Shown here: one piece after another, positions 40,187-48,472 of the stretch
How the letters are laid out: each line of letters starts with the position of its first letter
How positions within the stretch are numbered: the stretch's first letter is position 1
IMG/VR virus record: IMGVR_UViG_3300017598_000768
Span: 1 to 64,000 of that record
DNA length: 64,000 bases
Origin: a virus
Direction: 5' to 3' (one strand)
Program-made: the position numbers and the translations under genes
The notes under the pieces: model-generated
Databases searched by the model: none
Seen by the model: the letters and a program-made list of their open reading frames with translations, nothing else
Told to the model about the DNA's origin: nothing

Positions 40187-41104
40187 TTAATGAGGCCAAT
40201 TCGACAGCCAGTCTTCGATATCCTCCGTCATCTGACCTCTAATAATTTTTCTGTGATCTTCGCAAGTCGACAGAACACTGTCCAAAATCGAAAACCAAAT
40301 TCGCCTGCTGCCTCTCCTCTGACTGTCAATAAATCGTGTGGCGAGATCTACACCTCCAAATAAATAATTCGCGATCGTTCTATTTCGAACATAATCGTCT
40401 TTGTTCCAGCTATACCCTCTCCTGTCTCCATGGTGATACAACGGCTCGCCCGGCATGATCCACTTCTTTCTGCCAGTAACAGCAAGGGCAAAATTCATAA
40501 AATTTTCGCCTCCGCCATAGATCCCAAGCTCGGCAGGCCAGCCTCCCAATTCATCATACAGTTTTCGGGTCATCATCATTCCGCACGTAGACATGCACGG
40601 AACCTCGTATGGAAAATCTGCATCCCAATACCCTTTAAAGGTATAATGAATATCTCCGACTGAGAGGTCTGACTTCAGCCCATAAATCAGCTTCTTCCTT
40701 TCAAGGATTTGATACGTGAGCGGAAGATGCATCGTGCCATTCAAAGATTCGTGGTTTTCTCTGTAATACTCGAACATCTTCCAAAGAGCCCCTCTCCCAA
40801 CCATGCAGTGGGCGTCGCAATGCCACAGGAACTTCCCGGACGAATTTTCTATTCCGACTCGCTTTGCATTCCAATGCGACAGCTTATCATTATATTTCAC
40901 AACCTTCAGCCATGGATGATACTTCCTGATCCCCCACATGTACGGGGTCCCTCTATCTTCTTTGCCTACTGACGGGTGAAAGTTATCGATCGCAATGATC
41001 TCAAAATTCACTCTTCCTCTAAGCTCCTCTACAATGCTCCGGATCGTGAAAACCACTTGAGCCCATTCATTCACGAACGGCACGATGCAACTAAGCTCTA
41101 TCAT
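40187..41104 (-). CDS. glycosyltransferase family 2
   Basis: GT-A fold: the opening MIELSCIVPFVNEWAQVVFT, an acidic residue in IIAIDNFHPSVG, and the DxD-like metal-binding HCDAHCMVG at about 94-102. A later GGGENFMNFALAVTG gives the catalytic-region acid (GGxxxE-like pattern in GT2/GT27 types). 305 aa, no membrane segment, so cytoplasmic. Last gene of the second glycan block; substrate unknown. The start overlaps the upstream gene by ATGA. Confidence 0.85.
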   Translation of the reverse strand: MIELSCIVPFVNEWAQVVFTIRSIVEELRGRVNFEIIAIDNFHPSVGKEDRGTPYMWGIRKYHPWLKVVKYNDKLSHWNAKRVGIENSSGKFLWHCDAHCMVGRGALWKMFEYYRENHESLNGTMHLPLTYQILERKKLIYGLKSDLSVGDIHYTFKGYWDADFPYEVPCMSTCGMMMTRKLYDELGGWPAELGIYGGGENFMNFALAVTGRKKWIMPGEPLYHHGDRRGYSWNKDDYVRNRTIANYLFGGVDLATRFIDSQRRGSRRIWFSILDSVLSTCEDHRKIIRGQMTEDIEDWLSNWPH

Positions 41105-41505
41105 ATCCTCCCTCCTTGTCTTCTGAAGCCACGTGCTTTCAACACTTCTTGCTTGAACTTCGGAAAATCACCTACCAACGCACTTGACAGATCAAGCACA
41201 TCCTCCACCTTAATCGACGCAAAATGGACAACGTGAGCAGAAGCGAGTCTCACCTGCTTCCCCTTCATCTTCTTTATCTTCGCTTTAAAACCTGCCGACT
41301 TCTTGATCAGACCATAATAATCTAAAGCGAGAACCAAATCTGTACCAACTGTTGTCCCTATTATCTTCCCAAATGACGAAGCCGTCAATCTTCCGTCACG
41401 AACGGCTACAAGTTCAAGCTGCCCGAGCACACCTTTGCGAACTCCAGACAACATCACCTCTTCTTCAAACCTGCCTAAATACTTTCTGAAGTCTGTTCTT
41501 TTCAT
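41101..41505 (-). CDS. hypothetical protein, 134 aa
   Basis: A basic protein with TDLVLALDYYGLIKKSAGFK, RLASAHVVHFASIKVEDVLD and a basic C-terminus. It sits between an acyltransferase (ATGA overlap) and the GT2 enzyme (ATGA overlap), so it is translationally linked to glycan genes although no enzyme family is apparent. Function unknown. Confidence 0.65.
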   Translation of the reverse strand: MKRTDFRKYLGRFEEEVMLSGVRKGVLGQLELVAVRDGRLTASSFGKIIGTTVGTDLVLALDYYGLIKKSAGFKAKIKKMKGKQVRLASAHVVHFASIKVEDVLDLSSALVGDFPKFKQEVLKARGFRRQGGRI

Positions 41506-42002
41506 TTTGGTCTCTTTATCATCCTTGCGGGCGATCCAACATAAATGGCTCCTGGAACGTCGCAGTTCTTTGTCACGTATGACATTGCCCCGATTTTTAC
41601 CCTATCAGCAATCTTGATACCGAAGTTTATCACAGTCGCCGTACCTATAAAAACATCTTCACCTACTATGATCGGGTTCTGGTGAGGATCTCCTTTGGCA
41701 TCCATGTAAATCGTCATCACGTTCGGAGAGATAAAAACATTCTCACGCACAATCACATTTCGCGCAATCGTAACCCCGTACTTCAGAATCGACCCGTCGC
41801 CGACTTCGTTACTTCCAGAGCTTCGCACATAGCTGTCAAGGATAACTCCGTGTCCGATTTTAGTCCCTGCCTTCAGATGTACGTAGCTTCCAATAACAGC
41901 TCCATTCCCAATAACAACTCCGTCTTCTATAACGCAGAAATGCCCAATGTTGAAATTGACACCTATATCAACATGCTTTCCTATGACATTACCATTCACC
42001 AT
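41502..42002 (-). CDS. hexapeptide-repeat acyltransferase (left-handed beta helix)
   Basis: ATG at 42002 (or the adjacent ATG at 42005) follows GGAGGTT; longer frames reach into the upstream gene. Imperfect [LIV]-G-x4 hexads run almost from the start ([34 protein letters not shown]) to the C-terminal cap (IYVGSPARMIKRP), as in WbbJ/MaeB-type O-acetyltransferases. About 166 aa, nearly all beta helix. Likely transfers an acetyl or similar group to a sugar. Confidence 0.85.
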   Translation of the reverse strand: MVNGNVIGKHVDIGVNFNIGHFCVIEDGVVIGNGAVIGSYVHLKAGTKIGHGVILDSYVRSSGSNEVGDGSILKYGVTIARNVIVRENVFISPNVMTIYMDAKGDPHQNPIIVGEDVFIGTATVINFGIKIADRVKIGAMSYVTKNCDVPGAIYVGSPARMIKRPK

Positions 42003-42750
42003 CATAACCTCCAATCCTTCTTGCGGGCGATCCGACATACGTTCCCGGCTTCTCAATATCTTTTGACGCCACAGACCCGATGCCCAAACGCACTCCAGAA
42101 GCAATCTTGATGTTATCCCTCACCAACGCACCCATCCCAAACCAACAGCCTTCCCCTATCTTTGCCGATCCTCCGATATGAACATTCTCCGCCAACATCG
42201 TTCCAGCCCCTATTTCGACGTTATGTCCAACATTGCAATGGCCTCCAATTTTCACCTCTTCCATAAGAACCGTCGAGTCAATAGTCCCTCTGTTGACTAT
42301 ACTAAGCGGCCCCACTTCAACAGCATCTCTCATTACAATATTGCCCATGTGCTTCATACGAACCAGCCCAGACTCTCCACGAACAAATCGCATTCCTTCA
42401 GCACCAATCACCGCTGTTGGGTGTATCACAACCGATGGAGCAAATTCATTCGCTGCTGGAGTCCTATGCCGGTTTACCTCGTTGTGAAACAACACGAACG
42501 TCTTTATCAAACCATCCACAACTATCGGCCTAATCTTCTTCTTAACTTCCACAGGCAACTGCTGAGCACGATATGAAAGCTCCTTCGGCACCAACGTGAA
42601 CAAATCTACACTCATCGCACTTAGAATTGACAACCACCGCTCATCCTTCGCAAACGTCACTGAGTTGCGTTTCGGATTCTTTATCGTACATGTCGCACGA
42701 AAACCGTGAGTCAGCCTAATCAGCTCATCTAACGTTACATGCCCTATCAT
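41989..42750 (-). CDS. hexapeptide acyltransferase, LpxD-like
   Basis: An N-terminal ~110-residue domain precedes a left-handed beta helix: [60 protein letters not shown] and the end [12 protein letters not shown]. The conserved GHCNVGHNV with paired His resembles the catalytic region of LpxD (acylation of UDP-sugar). 253 aa, shorter than LpxD. It overlaps the next gene by 14 bp and the previous by 4 bp. An N-acyltransferase acting on an amino sugar is a fair inference. Confidence 0.82.
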   Translation of the reverse strand: MIGHVTLDELIRLTHGFRATCTIKNPKRNSVTFAKDERWLSILSAMSVDLFTLVPKELSYRAQQLPVEVKKKIRPIVVDGLIKTFVLFHNEVNRHRTPAANEFAPSVVIHPTAVIGAEGMRFVRGESGLVRMKHMGNIVMRDAVEVGPLSIVNRGTIDSTVLMEEVKIGGHCNVGHNVEIGAGTMLAENVHIGGSAKIGEGCWFGMGALVRDNIKIASGVRLGIGSVASKDIEKPGTYVGSPARRIGGYDGEW

Positions 42751-43460
42751 ATTATCTCCAATGCATTCACTTGATCAATAATCTTCGCCGGAACTCCATA
42801 AACAACTGCATACGGTGGGACGTCCTTCGTCACGACGGCACCCATCCCAACCATCGAATTAGCTCCAATCTCTACGCCCGGAGCAATCGTGACGGAACAA
42901 GCAATCCGAGCAGCTCGTCTGATTATAAAAGGCTCATCTACATAATTGATAATATGCCTTCGCTGGTGCGCCATGCGCGGATCGTTCGCCCCAGTAAAAA
43001 GCATACCTATAAATACCTTGTCTTCTATAACCACGCCCCTCGTAATGCTACAGTGCGTATGAATAAGCACATCGTCTCCAATTTGACTTAGTCCCTCGAA
43101 CACAGTCAAGTGACCTACCCTCGTATTATTTCCTATCTTTGTTTTCGGTCGTAGTACACATCCATTCCCTATGAACGAGTTCTCCCCTATTTCGCACTCC
43201 TCCTCTATCACAACATTGTGGCAGATTCGAGTTCCTGCGCCTATCTTACAGCCTCCACTAATCACGCAGCCTCTTCCGGTTGAAACGTTCGGACCTATCT
43301 GAACTATTCCGCTGCTCTTGCTGAAATCAAAAACCAAGTCGCCGCTTATCTCGGTGTCCACTCCATGCCGCACGCTGCCAGCCTGTATCCCTTGATGGAT
43401 AGAGAAAAACTTTCTAAACTCCGGAGGCGGCATTGGCTCAATTTTTAGTCTGTCCTCCAT
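42747..43460 (-). CDS. hexapeptide acetyltransferase, third paralogue
   Basis: ATG at 43460 follows AAAGGGGGAGTA. A short leader ([20 protein letters not shown]) is followed by hexads such as [19 protein letters not shown]-like repeats, [20 protein letters not shown] and the catalytic-cap sequence [14 protein letters not shown]. Resembles the WlbB/PglD-type N-acetyltransferases. About 237 aa. It overlaps the upstream glycosyltransferase by 23 bp. Confidence 0.85.
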   Translation of the reverse strand: MEDRLKIEPMPPPEFRKFFSIHQGIQAGSVRHGVDTEISGDLVFDFSKSSGIVQIGPNVSTGRGCVISGGCKIGAGTRICHNVVIEEECEIGENSFIGNGCVLRPKTKIGNNTRVGHLTVFEGLSQIGDDVLIHTHCSITRGVVIEDKVFIGMLFTGANDPRMAHQRRHIINYVDEPFIIRRAARIACSVTIAPGVEIGANSMVGMGAVVTKDVPPYAVVYGVPAKIIDQVNALEII

Positions 43461-44391
43461 TACTCCCCCTTTCGCGCTCAAATAGCTTTAGCAACTGCGC
43501 TGCCTGAACCTCACAGCTGTACTTCTCTCTGACAAATGACTGCCCCTGCTTTGCAATCCGCTCCCGCTCCTCCTCATGCTCCAAGTAATACCTTGCCTTT
43601 GCTTCAAAATCCTCCAACCCATTGAACAGCACAAGGTGCTCGCCGTCTATCAGCCCAACTTTCTTGAAATCGTTTGGCCTCTCTGTCAGCATGAACGTTC
43701 CACTTGCCAGGCATTCAAAATACTTCAACGTCATCTCATTCCATTCACCATTCGCACACGCGAAAATCTTTGACTTTACAATCGCGTCTCTGTAACCCTC
43801 CGCAGGCAGTCTTTCTTTTCCAACTCCTCCGACAAGCGTTGATACTCCGCTCATCTTACTTATGTGCTGCTGCAACGGTCTCCTTCGTGGATAAGCCCAG
43901 CTCACAGTGGCAAAAACTGCCATAATGTCTATGGACTTCTCTGCTTTCTTCCCATCAAAGAACTTCGTATCTACCGACCAAGGAAACCAATACGCTTTGA
44001 TGCGGGCAGGCAGTGCTTCATCATTCTGGTGTTTCTGAAAAAATCTCAACATCTGCTGGCTTCGTAGAATCGCAATATCATATCTGTTTTTTCTGATGTG
44101 CTTGTGCATCGCTTTGAAATTGCGCGGTAGATAATCACCAAGAAAAATCACCTTCAGCGCGTTCATTGATCCGATCCCTTCAAACTGGTGGTTGTACTTG
44201 AAATCTCCAGTGATCACTACATCGAACGGCCCAAGCTCCTTCTCTACCTGAGGCACGAACAGATTTCCGCTATGCTTCCACCTCCAGCCATACATCAAAG
44301 CATTGGACTGATTCTCTACTTCTTCCAGCACTGACTGGACAGCCCAGCTGTACCTCGCTGTCAGATTCGGATGAATGATCAGAATTCTCAT
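43438..44391 (-). CDS. glycosyltransferase, CgeB-like GT-B
   Basis: GT-B layout: [20 protein letters not shown], then [30 protein letters not shown] at the domain linker, and [20 protein letters not shown] followed by [11 protein letters not shown], the C-terminal acceptor of the nucleotide as in CgeB/DUF3880-type enzymes. 317 aa. The start overlaps the upstream methyltransferase by ATGA. Cytoplasmic; sugar donor unknown. Confidence 0.82.
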   Translation of the reverse strand: MRILIIHPNLTARYSWAVQSVLEEVENQSNALMYGWRWKHSGNLFVPQVEKELGPFDVVITGDFKYNHQFEGIGSMNALKVIFLGDYLPRNFKAMHKHIRKNRYDIAILRSQQMLRFFQKHQNDEALPARIKAYWFPWSVDTKFFDGKKAEKSIDIMAVFATVSWAYPRRRPLQQHISKMSGVSTLVGGVGKERLPAEGYRDAIVKSKIFACANGEWNEMTLKYFECLASGTFMLTERPNDFKKVGLIDGEHLVLFNGLEDFEAKARYYLEHEEERERIAKQGQSFVREKYSCEVQAAQLLKLFERERGSNGGQTKN

Positions 44392-45047
44392 ATCGTCACT
44401 CTCTTTGGCGGCTTTACTTCATCCTTGTAAACAAAGCACATGCTGTCATAGAAATGCATCGACGTTATAAACTGCTCAGTGTACCTGTACGTTTGTGGAT
44501 TCTTCTCCGCAAACTTCTCTGCGCGTGGGCTTCTGCGAGCCCATGGGCACAAATCATCTATCAGGTCTCTCAATAAATTGATCGTATTTGCTCCACTCTT
44601 GCTCCAGAACTTAGGCCAGTACGATGTATGCAGATCCTCAAACACATAAATCCCGCCCAGTCGCATCAGAGGGAACAGCACCGCAAAAGACGTGATCTGG
44701 TCATCCATAACATGACTGCCATCATCAATGACTATGTCGAATCCTCCAGCCTCCTCTGATACCTGTCGAAGAAACTTCGGATCGCCTTGACTTCCTATAG
44801 AAGCCCTGATGCGATCCCCTTCATGCCGCTTGCAGTACTTGTCTACGTCAATCCCAAAAATCTGTGCGTTTGGAAAATACTTCTGCCACATCCACAGCCC
44901 ACCTCCATTCTGAACTCCTATCTCTAAGAGATTCAACTCACGGTGCTTCAACGGCTGGAAATGATGCTGATACGCTTTGAAATAATGCATGTATTTATCA
45001 GTCGTCTTGCCAACTTTCTTAGTCCTCGCTGCATCCAAAACAGTCAT
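44388..45047 (-). CDS. SAM-dependent methyltransferase, MycE/cephalosporin-hydroxylase-like
   Basis: Motif I is LLEIGVQNGGGLWMWQKYFP, followed by FGIDVDKYC (motif II), GFDIVIDDGSHVMDDQI (metal- and substrate-binding acids) and LGGIYVFEDLHTSYWPKFW. This is the order in macrolide-sugar O-methyltransferases such as MycE. 219 aa. Given the glycan context it probably methylates a sugar hydroxyl. ATGA overlaps on both sides imply coupling. Confidence 0.82.
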   Translation of the reverse strand: MTVLDAARTKKVGKTTDKYMHYFKAYQHHFQPLKHRELNLLEIGVQNGGGLWMWQKYFPNAQIFGIDVDKYCKRHEGDRIRASIGSQGDPKFLRQVSEEAGGFDIVIDDGSHVMDDQITSFAVLFPLMRLGGIYVFEDLHTSYWPKFWSKSGANTINLLRDLIDDLCPWARRSPRAEKFAEKNPQTYRYTEQFITSMHFYDSMCFVYKDEVKPPKRVTI

Positions 45048-45646
45048 ATCTTACCCCTCCTCCCAAGAAAAAGATCTGGAATAAACACCTGCCTGCGCAC
45101 CTCCAGCTCCGGATCTATTTTCCTCCACTTCGCAAAGTCTTTCATTAGTCGGTGCATCGCCGCATTATGATGCATACAGCCTTCAGGCGGCTTCTCAGTC
45201 CTATATCCTCCTTGCGCAATGAAGCCCTTGTTCCCTTTATCATGCCAGAATCCTCCGGAACCTTTAACTACATTCAGGAACTTACTGGAACAAAATACTG
45301 CTCTCCCATGGCCTCCGCTGTTGTACGCTGCCTCTCTTCCATTATTAAAGACGAACGCCTGATCTGCATCGATCGTCGCTATTCGGCTGAACACTCTGGT
45401 GTCCTTTACCTCAGTATCGTCATGGATGAACAGTACTGAAGACTGCCCATCCCACAAGTTCATCAGAAAATAATTGTACGCTCCCCACTCCAATCCTACG
45501 TTCTCCTTTAAAACCCATGCCAGATCAAGCGCATGCTTTGGAGGCATACGGTGAGCCACAATCGTTACCGTAAATCTATGGCTGACTTGCATCAGCGACG
45601 TCAGAAACGATTTTCGGAAATACCAACCACAAACGCAAATATTCAT
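45044..45646 (-). CDS. probable glycosyltransferase-like protein
   Basis: ATG at 45646 overlaps the upstream stop as TAATG, with GGGGATA before it. WGAYNYFLMNLWDGQSSVLF leading to IHDDTEVKDTR resembles a GT-A strand ending in the metal-binding acidic pair. A conserved GGFWHDKGNKGFIAQGGYRT and EGCMHHNAAMHRLMKDFA follow. 200 aa, shorter than most GT2 enzymes. The call is moderate, from the DD motif and context. Confidence 0.6.
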   Translation of the reverse strand: MNICVCGWYFRKSFLTSLMQVSHRFTVTIVAHRMPPKHALDLAWVLKENVGLEWGAYNYFLMNLWDGQSSVLFIHDDTEVKDTRVFSRIATIDADQAFVFNNGREAAYNSGGHGRAVFCSSKFLNVVKGSGGFWHDKGNKGFIAQGGYRTEKPPEGCMHHNAAMHRLMKDFAKWRKIDPELEVRRQVFIPDLFLGRRGKI

Positions 45647-46929
45647 TATCCCCATAAAGCACTCTCCGCCATCGCTGGTGCATAAACTCGCTTGTACAGC
45701 GCATCGTAATTATACCTTCTCCTGTGAAACGTTGACGCCTGCAACGCATCATCTTCCCTGATCCTACCGATGATTATCGCCGCAACATCTCTATAATAGG
45801 CATCTTCATTATCAACGTTGTGAGCTGACGAAAATGACCCAAAATCGACGTACAGCCCAGTCACTCCATTTACCTCGAACATCATGTCGAGACTTCTGTT
45901 GAGCACCATCATCTTACCTCCAGACAGTGCTGCCTCCGGGCCTACGAGCCCGAAACTTTCATTCAGCGTTGGGAATATAAAAAGATTGGAACACAGCCAA
46001 AGCTCTCTTAGCATGCGCTTTGAGATCCCTGTTTGGTACTTCTTATCCCATGTAGAAGTAAAGATAAACTCTTCATCTCGCCTGATGCCGTTTCTGTGTG
46101 CAATCTTGTAATACTTCTCCAGATCTTCCCTCCTCTGTCTTCCAGTTGCCCATTGGTTCGGTACTACAAGACATACAGAATGATTATACACCGACTTGAA
46201 ATACTTGAATATCATAATCACTTCACGCAGCCGTTTGCTCTTCAGTCTGTCAGACGACGCCGGATAAATCTGTACTATCTCTGATTGCATAACTGCTGGG
46301 AAGTCGTCAAGGAATCGATACGTCTCCGGAGAAAAATCAAACCATGTTCGAAGGTCTTTGATGTGCGGAATTACTACGACATGCTTCATTGATCCTCTGA
46401 ACTGTTCTGCCACTCGCAGCCGATCAGTGGCATTCGGAAACACCAGCTTGTGTCGTGGCCCATATGCGCGAATCGTCCACCAATCCTTCAACCCACTCGG
46501 AATGCTGTGAATCCAATGGAACCATCTTAAATCCTTGTAGAAGCTTGCCTCTTTCAAAATTCCAAGCGCATAAGGCATATTCCATCCGGTAAAAACCAGA
46601 TCATGTGTAAACACAAAATCAAAGCCTTCAAGCTCATCTCGCACGAACTTCGCCGTCTGATCTACGAGCTTCTTGTGATCATCTGTGAGCTTCTCCTTCG
46701 TCTGGTAGTCAATTAGGCTCCCGAACGGAATTCGAGGCTTGATTTCTGCTTTCTCATACGGGGAATAAGGAATTTGATCTTCAAACTTTGGATTGTACTG
46801 CTCGCAAACATAAATCGTGACTTTGTGACCGTACTTGCTGAGCATCTGGGCTTGATCGAGGACTATCCCTGACAGGGAATATCCGGGGTTCAGATCCTGA
46901 AAATTCGTCAGAATTGCTACATTACTCAT
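45646..46929 (-). CDS. glycosyltransferase family 4
   Basis: ATG at 46929 follows AAGGAGGAAAG. N-terminal Rossmann half: MSNVAILTNFQDLNPGYSLS and QMLSKYGHKVTIYVCE. C-terminal half: IYPASSDRLKSKRLREVIMI, then LFIFPTLNESFGLVGPEAAL, the E-x7-E nucleotide-sugar motif, and GLYVDFGS. 427 aa, a full GT4 enzyme. Retaining transfer of a hexose-type sugar is the family norm. Confidence 0.87.
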   Translation of the reverse strand: MSNVAILTNFQDLNPGYSLSGIVLDQAQMLSKYGHKVTIYVCEQYNPKFEDQIPYSPYEKAEIKPRIPFGSLIDYQTKEKLTDDHKKLVDQTAKFVRDELEGFDFVFTHDLVFTGWNMPYALGILKEASFYKDLRWFHWIHSIPSGLKDWWTIRAYGPRHKLVFPNATDRLRVAEQFRGSMKHVVVIPHIKDLRTWFDFSPETYRFLDDFPAVMQSEIVQIYPASSDRLKSKRLREVIMIFKYFKSVYNHSVCLVVPNQWATGRQRREDLEKYYKIAHRNGIRRDEEFIFTSTWDKKYQTGISKRMLRELWLCSNLFIFPTLNESFGLVGPEAALSGGKMMVLNRSLDMMFEVNGVTGLYVDFGSFSSAHNVDNEDAYYRDVAAIIIGRIREDDALQASTFHRRRYNYDALYKRVYAPAMAESALWG

Positions 46930-46987
46930 CTTTCCTCCTTTCATCAACAGTTCCCTTACGGGCTGATGCTATGAAAAAATCGTTCTG

Positions 46988-47629
46988 TTACAATTTTAGC
47001 AATATCGCCCAGTAGCCTGATGTCTTCTCATAAAGCACCCGCGCTGGGCTAATATAATCAACAATCTCCTTTCTCGTCACCGTCAGAACATGGGAACCAC
47101 AGTAGTCATCCCAACTTGGTCTGATCGGGATCTCCAATGCAGCATAGCGGCTGCATTCTTTCATAAGATCAAACGTCTTCTTCGCCTGATCCCAGTTCAA
47201 ATGCTCGATCGTATGAGACGACACAAAAACATCGAACTTCTTCTTGACTTTCATGTCATGCCACCACGTCTTGAGCGCATGTCCTTGATACCTGCTATCA
47301 TCCGTCACCGGCTCCGCAATAGCTCCCTCCATTATATCAAACCCGGTCCACGAAATGATGCCCTGGAAATCAGTCAGCATTTTGCTTGCGAGGAATCCCT
47401 GGCAGCATCCCAGCTCAATAACTTTAGTCCACTTCCTATTCTCGCAGATCATATCAAACATATCATTCCATCTTGCCTTGTGGAAACAGTTTTGCTTCGG
47501 GATCTTTCGGTACACCCCATTGTTGATCTGCTGGAGCTGGTCGAACGTAAGGTCGTCATACACCTCGCGAAACAAATTCCAGTCCTTAACCTTCGTTATC
47601 CTTGCAACATCTTTTTCGTCAGCAGGCAT
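46988..47629 (-). CDS. SAM-dependent methyltransferase with duplicated leader
   Basis: ATG at 47629 follows AAAGGAGGATC, which abuts palindrome copy 12. Motif I is VIELGCCQGFLASKML, then WTGFDIMEGAI and VFVSSHTIEHLNWDQA (motif III area), as in Methyltransf_11/23 enzymes. The first 40 residues (VKDWNLFREVYDDLTFDQLQ) closely resemble the separate 57-aa protein encoded just upstream. 213 aa. Confidence 0.82.
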   Translation of the reverse strand: MPADEKDVARITKVKDWNLFREVYDDLTFDQLQQINNGVYRKIPKQNCFHKARWNDMFDMICENRKWTKVIELGCCQGFLASKMLTDFQGIISWTGFDIMEGAIAEPVTDDSRYQGHALKTWWHDMKVKKKFDVFVSSHTIEHLNWDQAKKTFDLMKECSRYAALEIPIRPSWDDYCGSHVLTVTRKEIVDYISPARVLYEKTSGYWAILLKL

Positions 47630-47638
47630 GATCCTCCT

Positions 47639-47654
47639 TTGCAAGCGATTGCAA
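47639..47654. repeat. dispersed palindrome copy 12
   Basis: TTGCAAGCGATTGCAA, in the 26-bp gap between two genes, touching the ribosome site of the methyltransferase. Confidence 0.9.
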
Positions 47655-47655
47655 A

Positions 47656-47829
47656 TTACGGCTTTTCTTTGATCTTCATCTTGACGTCCTTCTCCCACTT
47701 GTTAGGAGGAACGAGGTCAGTCACTCCATTGATTTGCTGAAGTTGTTCAAACGTAAGGGCATTGTAAATACCCCTGAACAAGTCCCAATCCTTTACATCA
47801 ATAATGCGCTGAATCTTCTGCTCAATCAT
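47656..47829 (-). CDS. 57-aa paralogue of the methyltransferase leader
   Basis: An intact short frame from ATG at 47829 (sharing TAATG with the upstream stop) to TAA at 47656. Its residues 11-34 (VKDWDLFRGIYNALTFEQLQ and QINGV) match the first part of the next protein almost residue for residue. It lacks the methyltransferase domain. It may be a free-standing copy of a docking or dimerisation module, or the remnant of a tandem duplication. Confidence 0.7.
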   Translation of the reverse strand: MIEQKIQRIIDVKDWDLFRGIYNALTFEQLQQINGVTDLVPPNKWEKDVKMKIKEKP

Positions 47830-48140
47830 TACAGCTCTTTGATCCTCATACTTATATCCAACTCGTACTTATTAACAAGACTTGTCACAGCGCGAAACGT
47901 AATCTTGTAAGGTGTCAAATTCTCCGTTCCGTCCTTAACTCTGATCTTCAACAGCCCTTCGTCAACTACCTTTGCTCCGATTGTCAGTACATCAGAAGTC
48001 GCATCATCTCCATTCTTATCTTCTGCTATCACATCTGATGTACCTTCAGTAATAGTTTCGCCAGTATCCAGATCTGCTGAGAAATCAGCCGCCACCATAA
48101 AAGTCTCGTATGGTTGCTTAGTGAAGTATTCTAACGCCAT
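47829..48140 (-). CDS. hypothetical virion-region protein, 103 aa
   Basis: Beta-rich and acidic: AADFSADLDTGETITEGTSD, DATSDVLTIGAKVVDEGLLK and KITFRAVTSLVNKYELDISM. This is the style of small immunoglobulin-like or accessory tail/head proteins found in siphovirus adhesin regions. No named family. It begins 8 bp after the KTA-repeat gene. Confidence 0.65.
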   Translation of the reverse strand: MALEYFTKQPYETFMVAADFSADLDTGETITEGTSDVIAEDKNGDDATSDVLTIGAKVVDEGLLKIRVKDGTENLTPYKITFRAVTSLVNKYELDISMRIKEL

Positions 48141-48148
48141 GGTTCCTC

Positions 48149-48472
48149 CTATGATGAACAGGGAAATATCGGAAAATCAAATACTTTCTGCTCTGCTGTT
48201 TTAACAAAAACCTTTTGCTCTGCCGTCTTGATGTATGTTTTCACAACTGCTGTCTTCACATACTCTTTTACTACTGCCACTTTGACATAATCCTTGTCAT
48301 ATGCAGTTTTAGTAAACAGTTTCGTTGCTGCTTCTTTGACGAATATACAATGAGGCTCTGAATCAGGTATCTGAGCAAGAGACTCTAAAACATAAATTCT
48401 TCCCGCTGTTGCTGTCGACTTGGCAGAGCGAACCGCCCTCCCTTTTGTCGCTATCGATAGGGAATGGCTCAT
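48149..48472 (-). CDS. protein with KTA-type short repeats, 107 aa
   Basis: The C-terminal half is a run of 8-9-residue units of the pattern [YF]-[VI]-K-[TV]-A-[VE]-[VQ]-K: for example DYVKVAVVKEYVKTAVVK, TYIKTAEQK, VFVKTAEQK, VF. Alternating hydrophobic and Lys/Thr residues suggest a beta-solenoid or fibrous strand. The N-terminus is Ser/Ala-rich. It overlaps the repeat-rich tail gene by one base. Probably a structural or adhesin accessory protein. Confidence 0.65.
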   Translation of the reverse strand: MSHSLSIATKGRAVRSAKSTATAGRIYVLESLAQIPDSEPHCIFVKEAATKLFTKTAYDKDYVKVAVVKEYVKTAVVKTYIKTAEQKVFVKTAEQKVFDFPIFPCSS

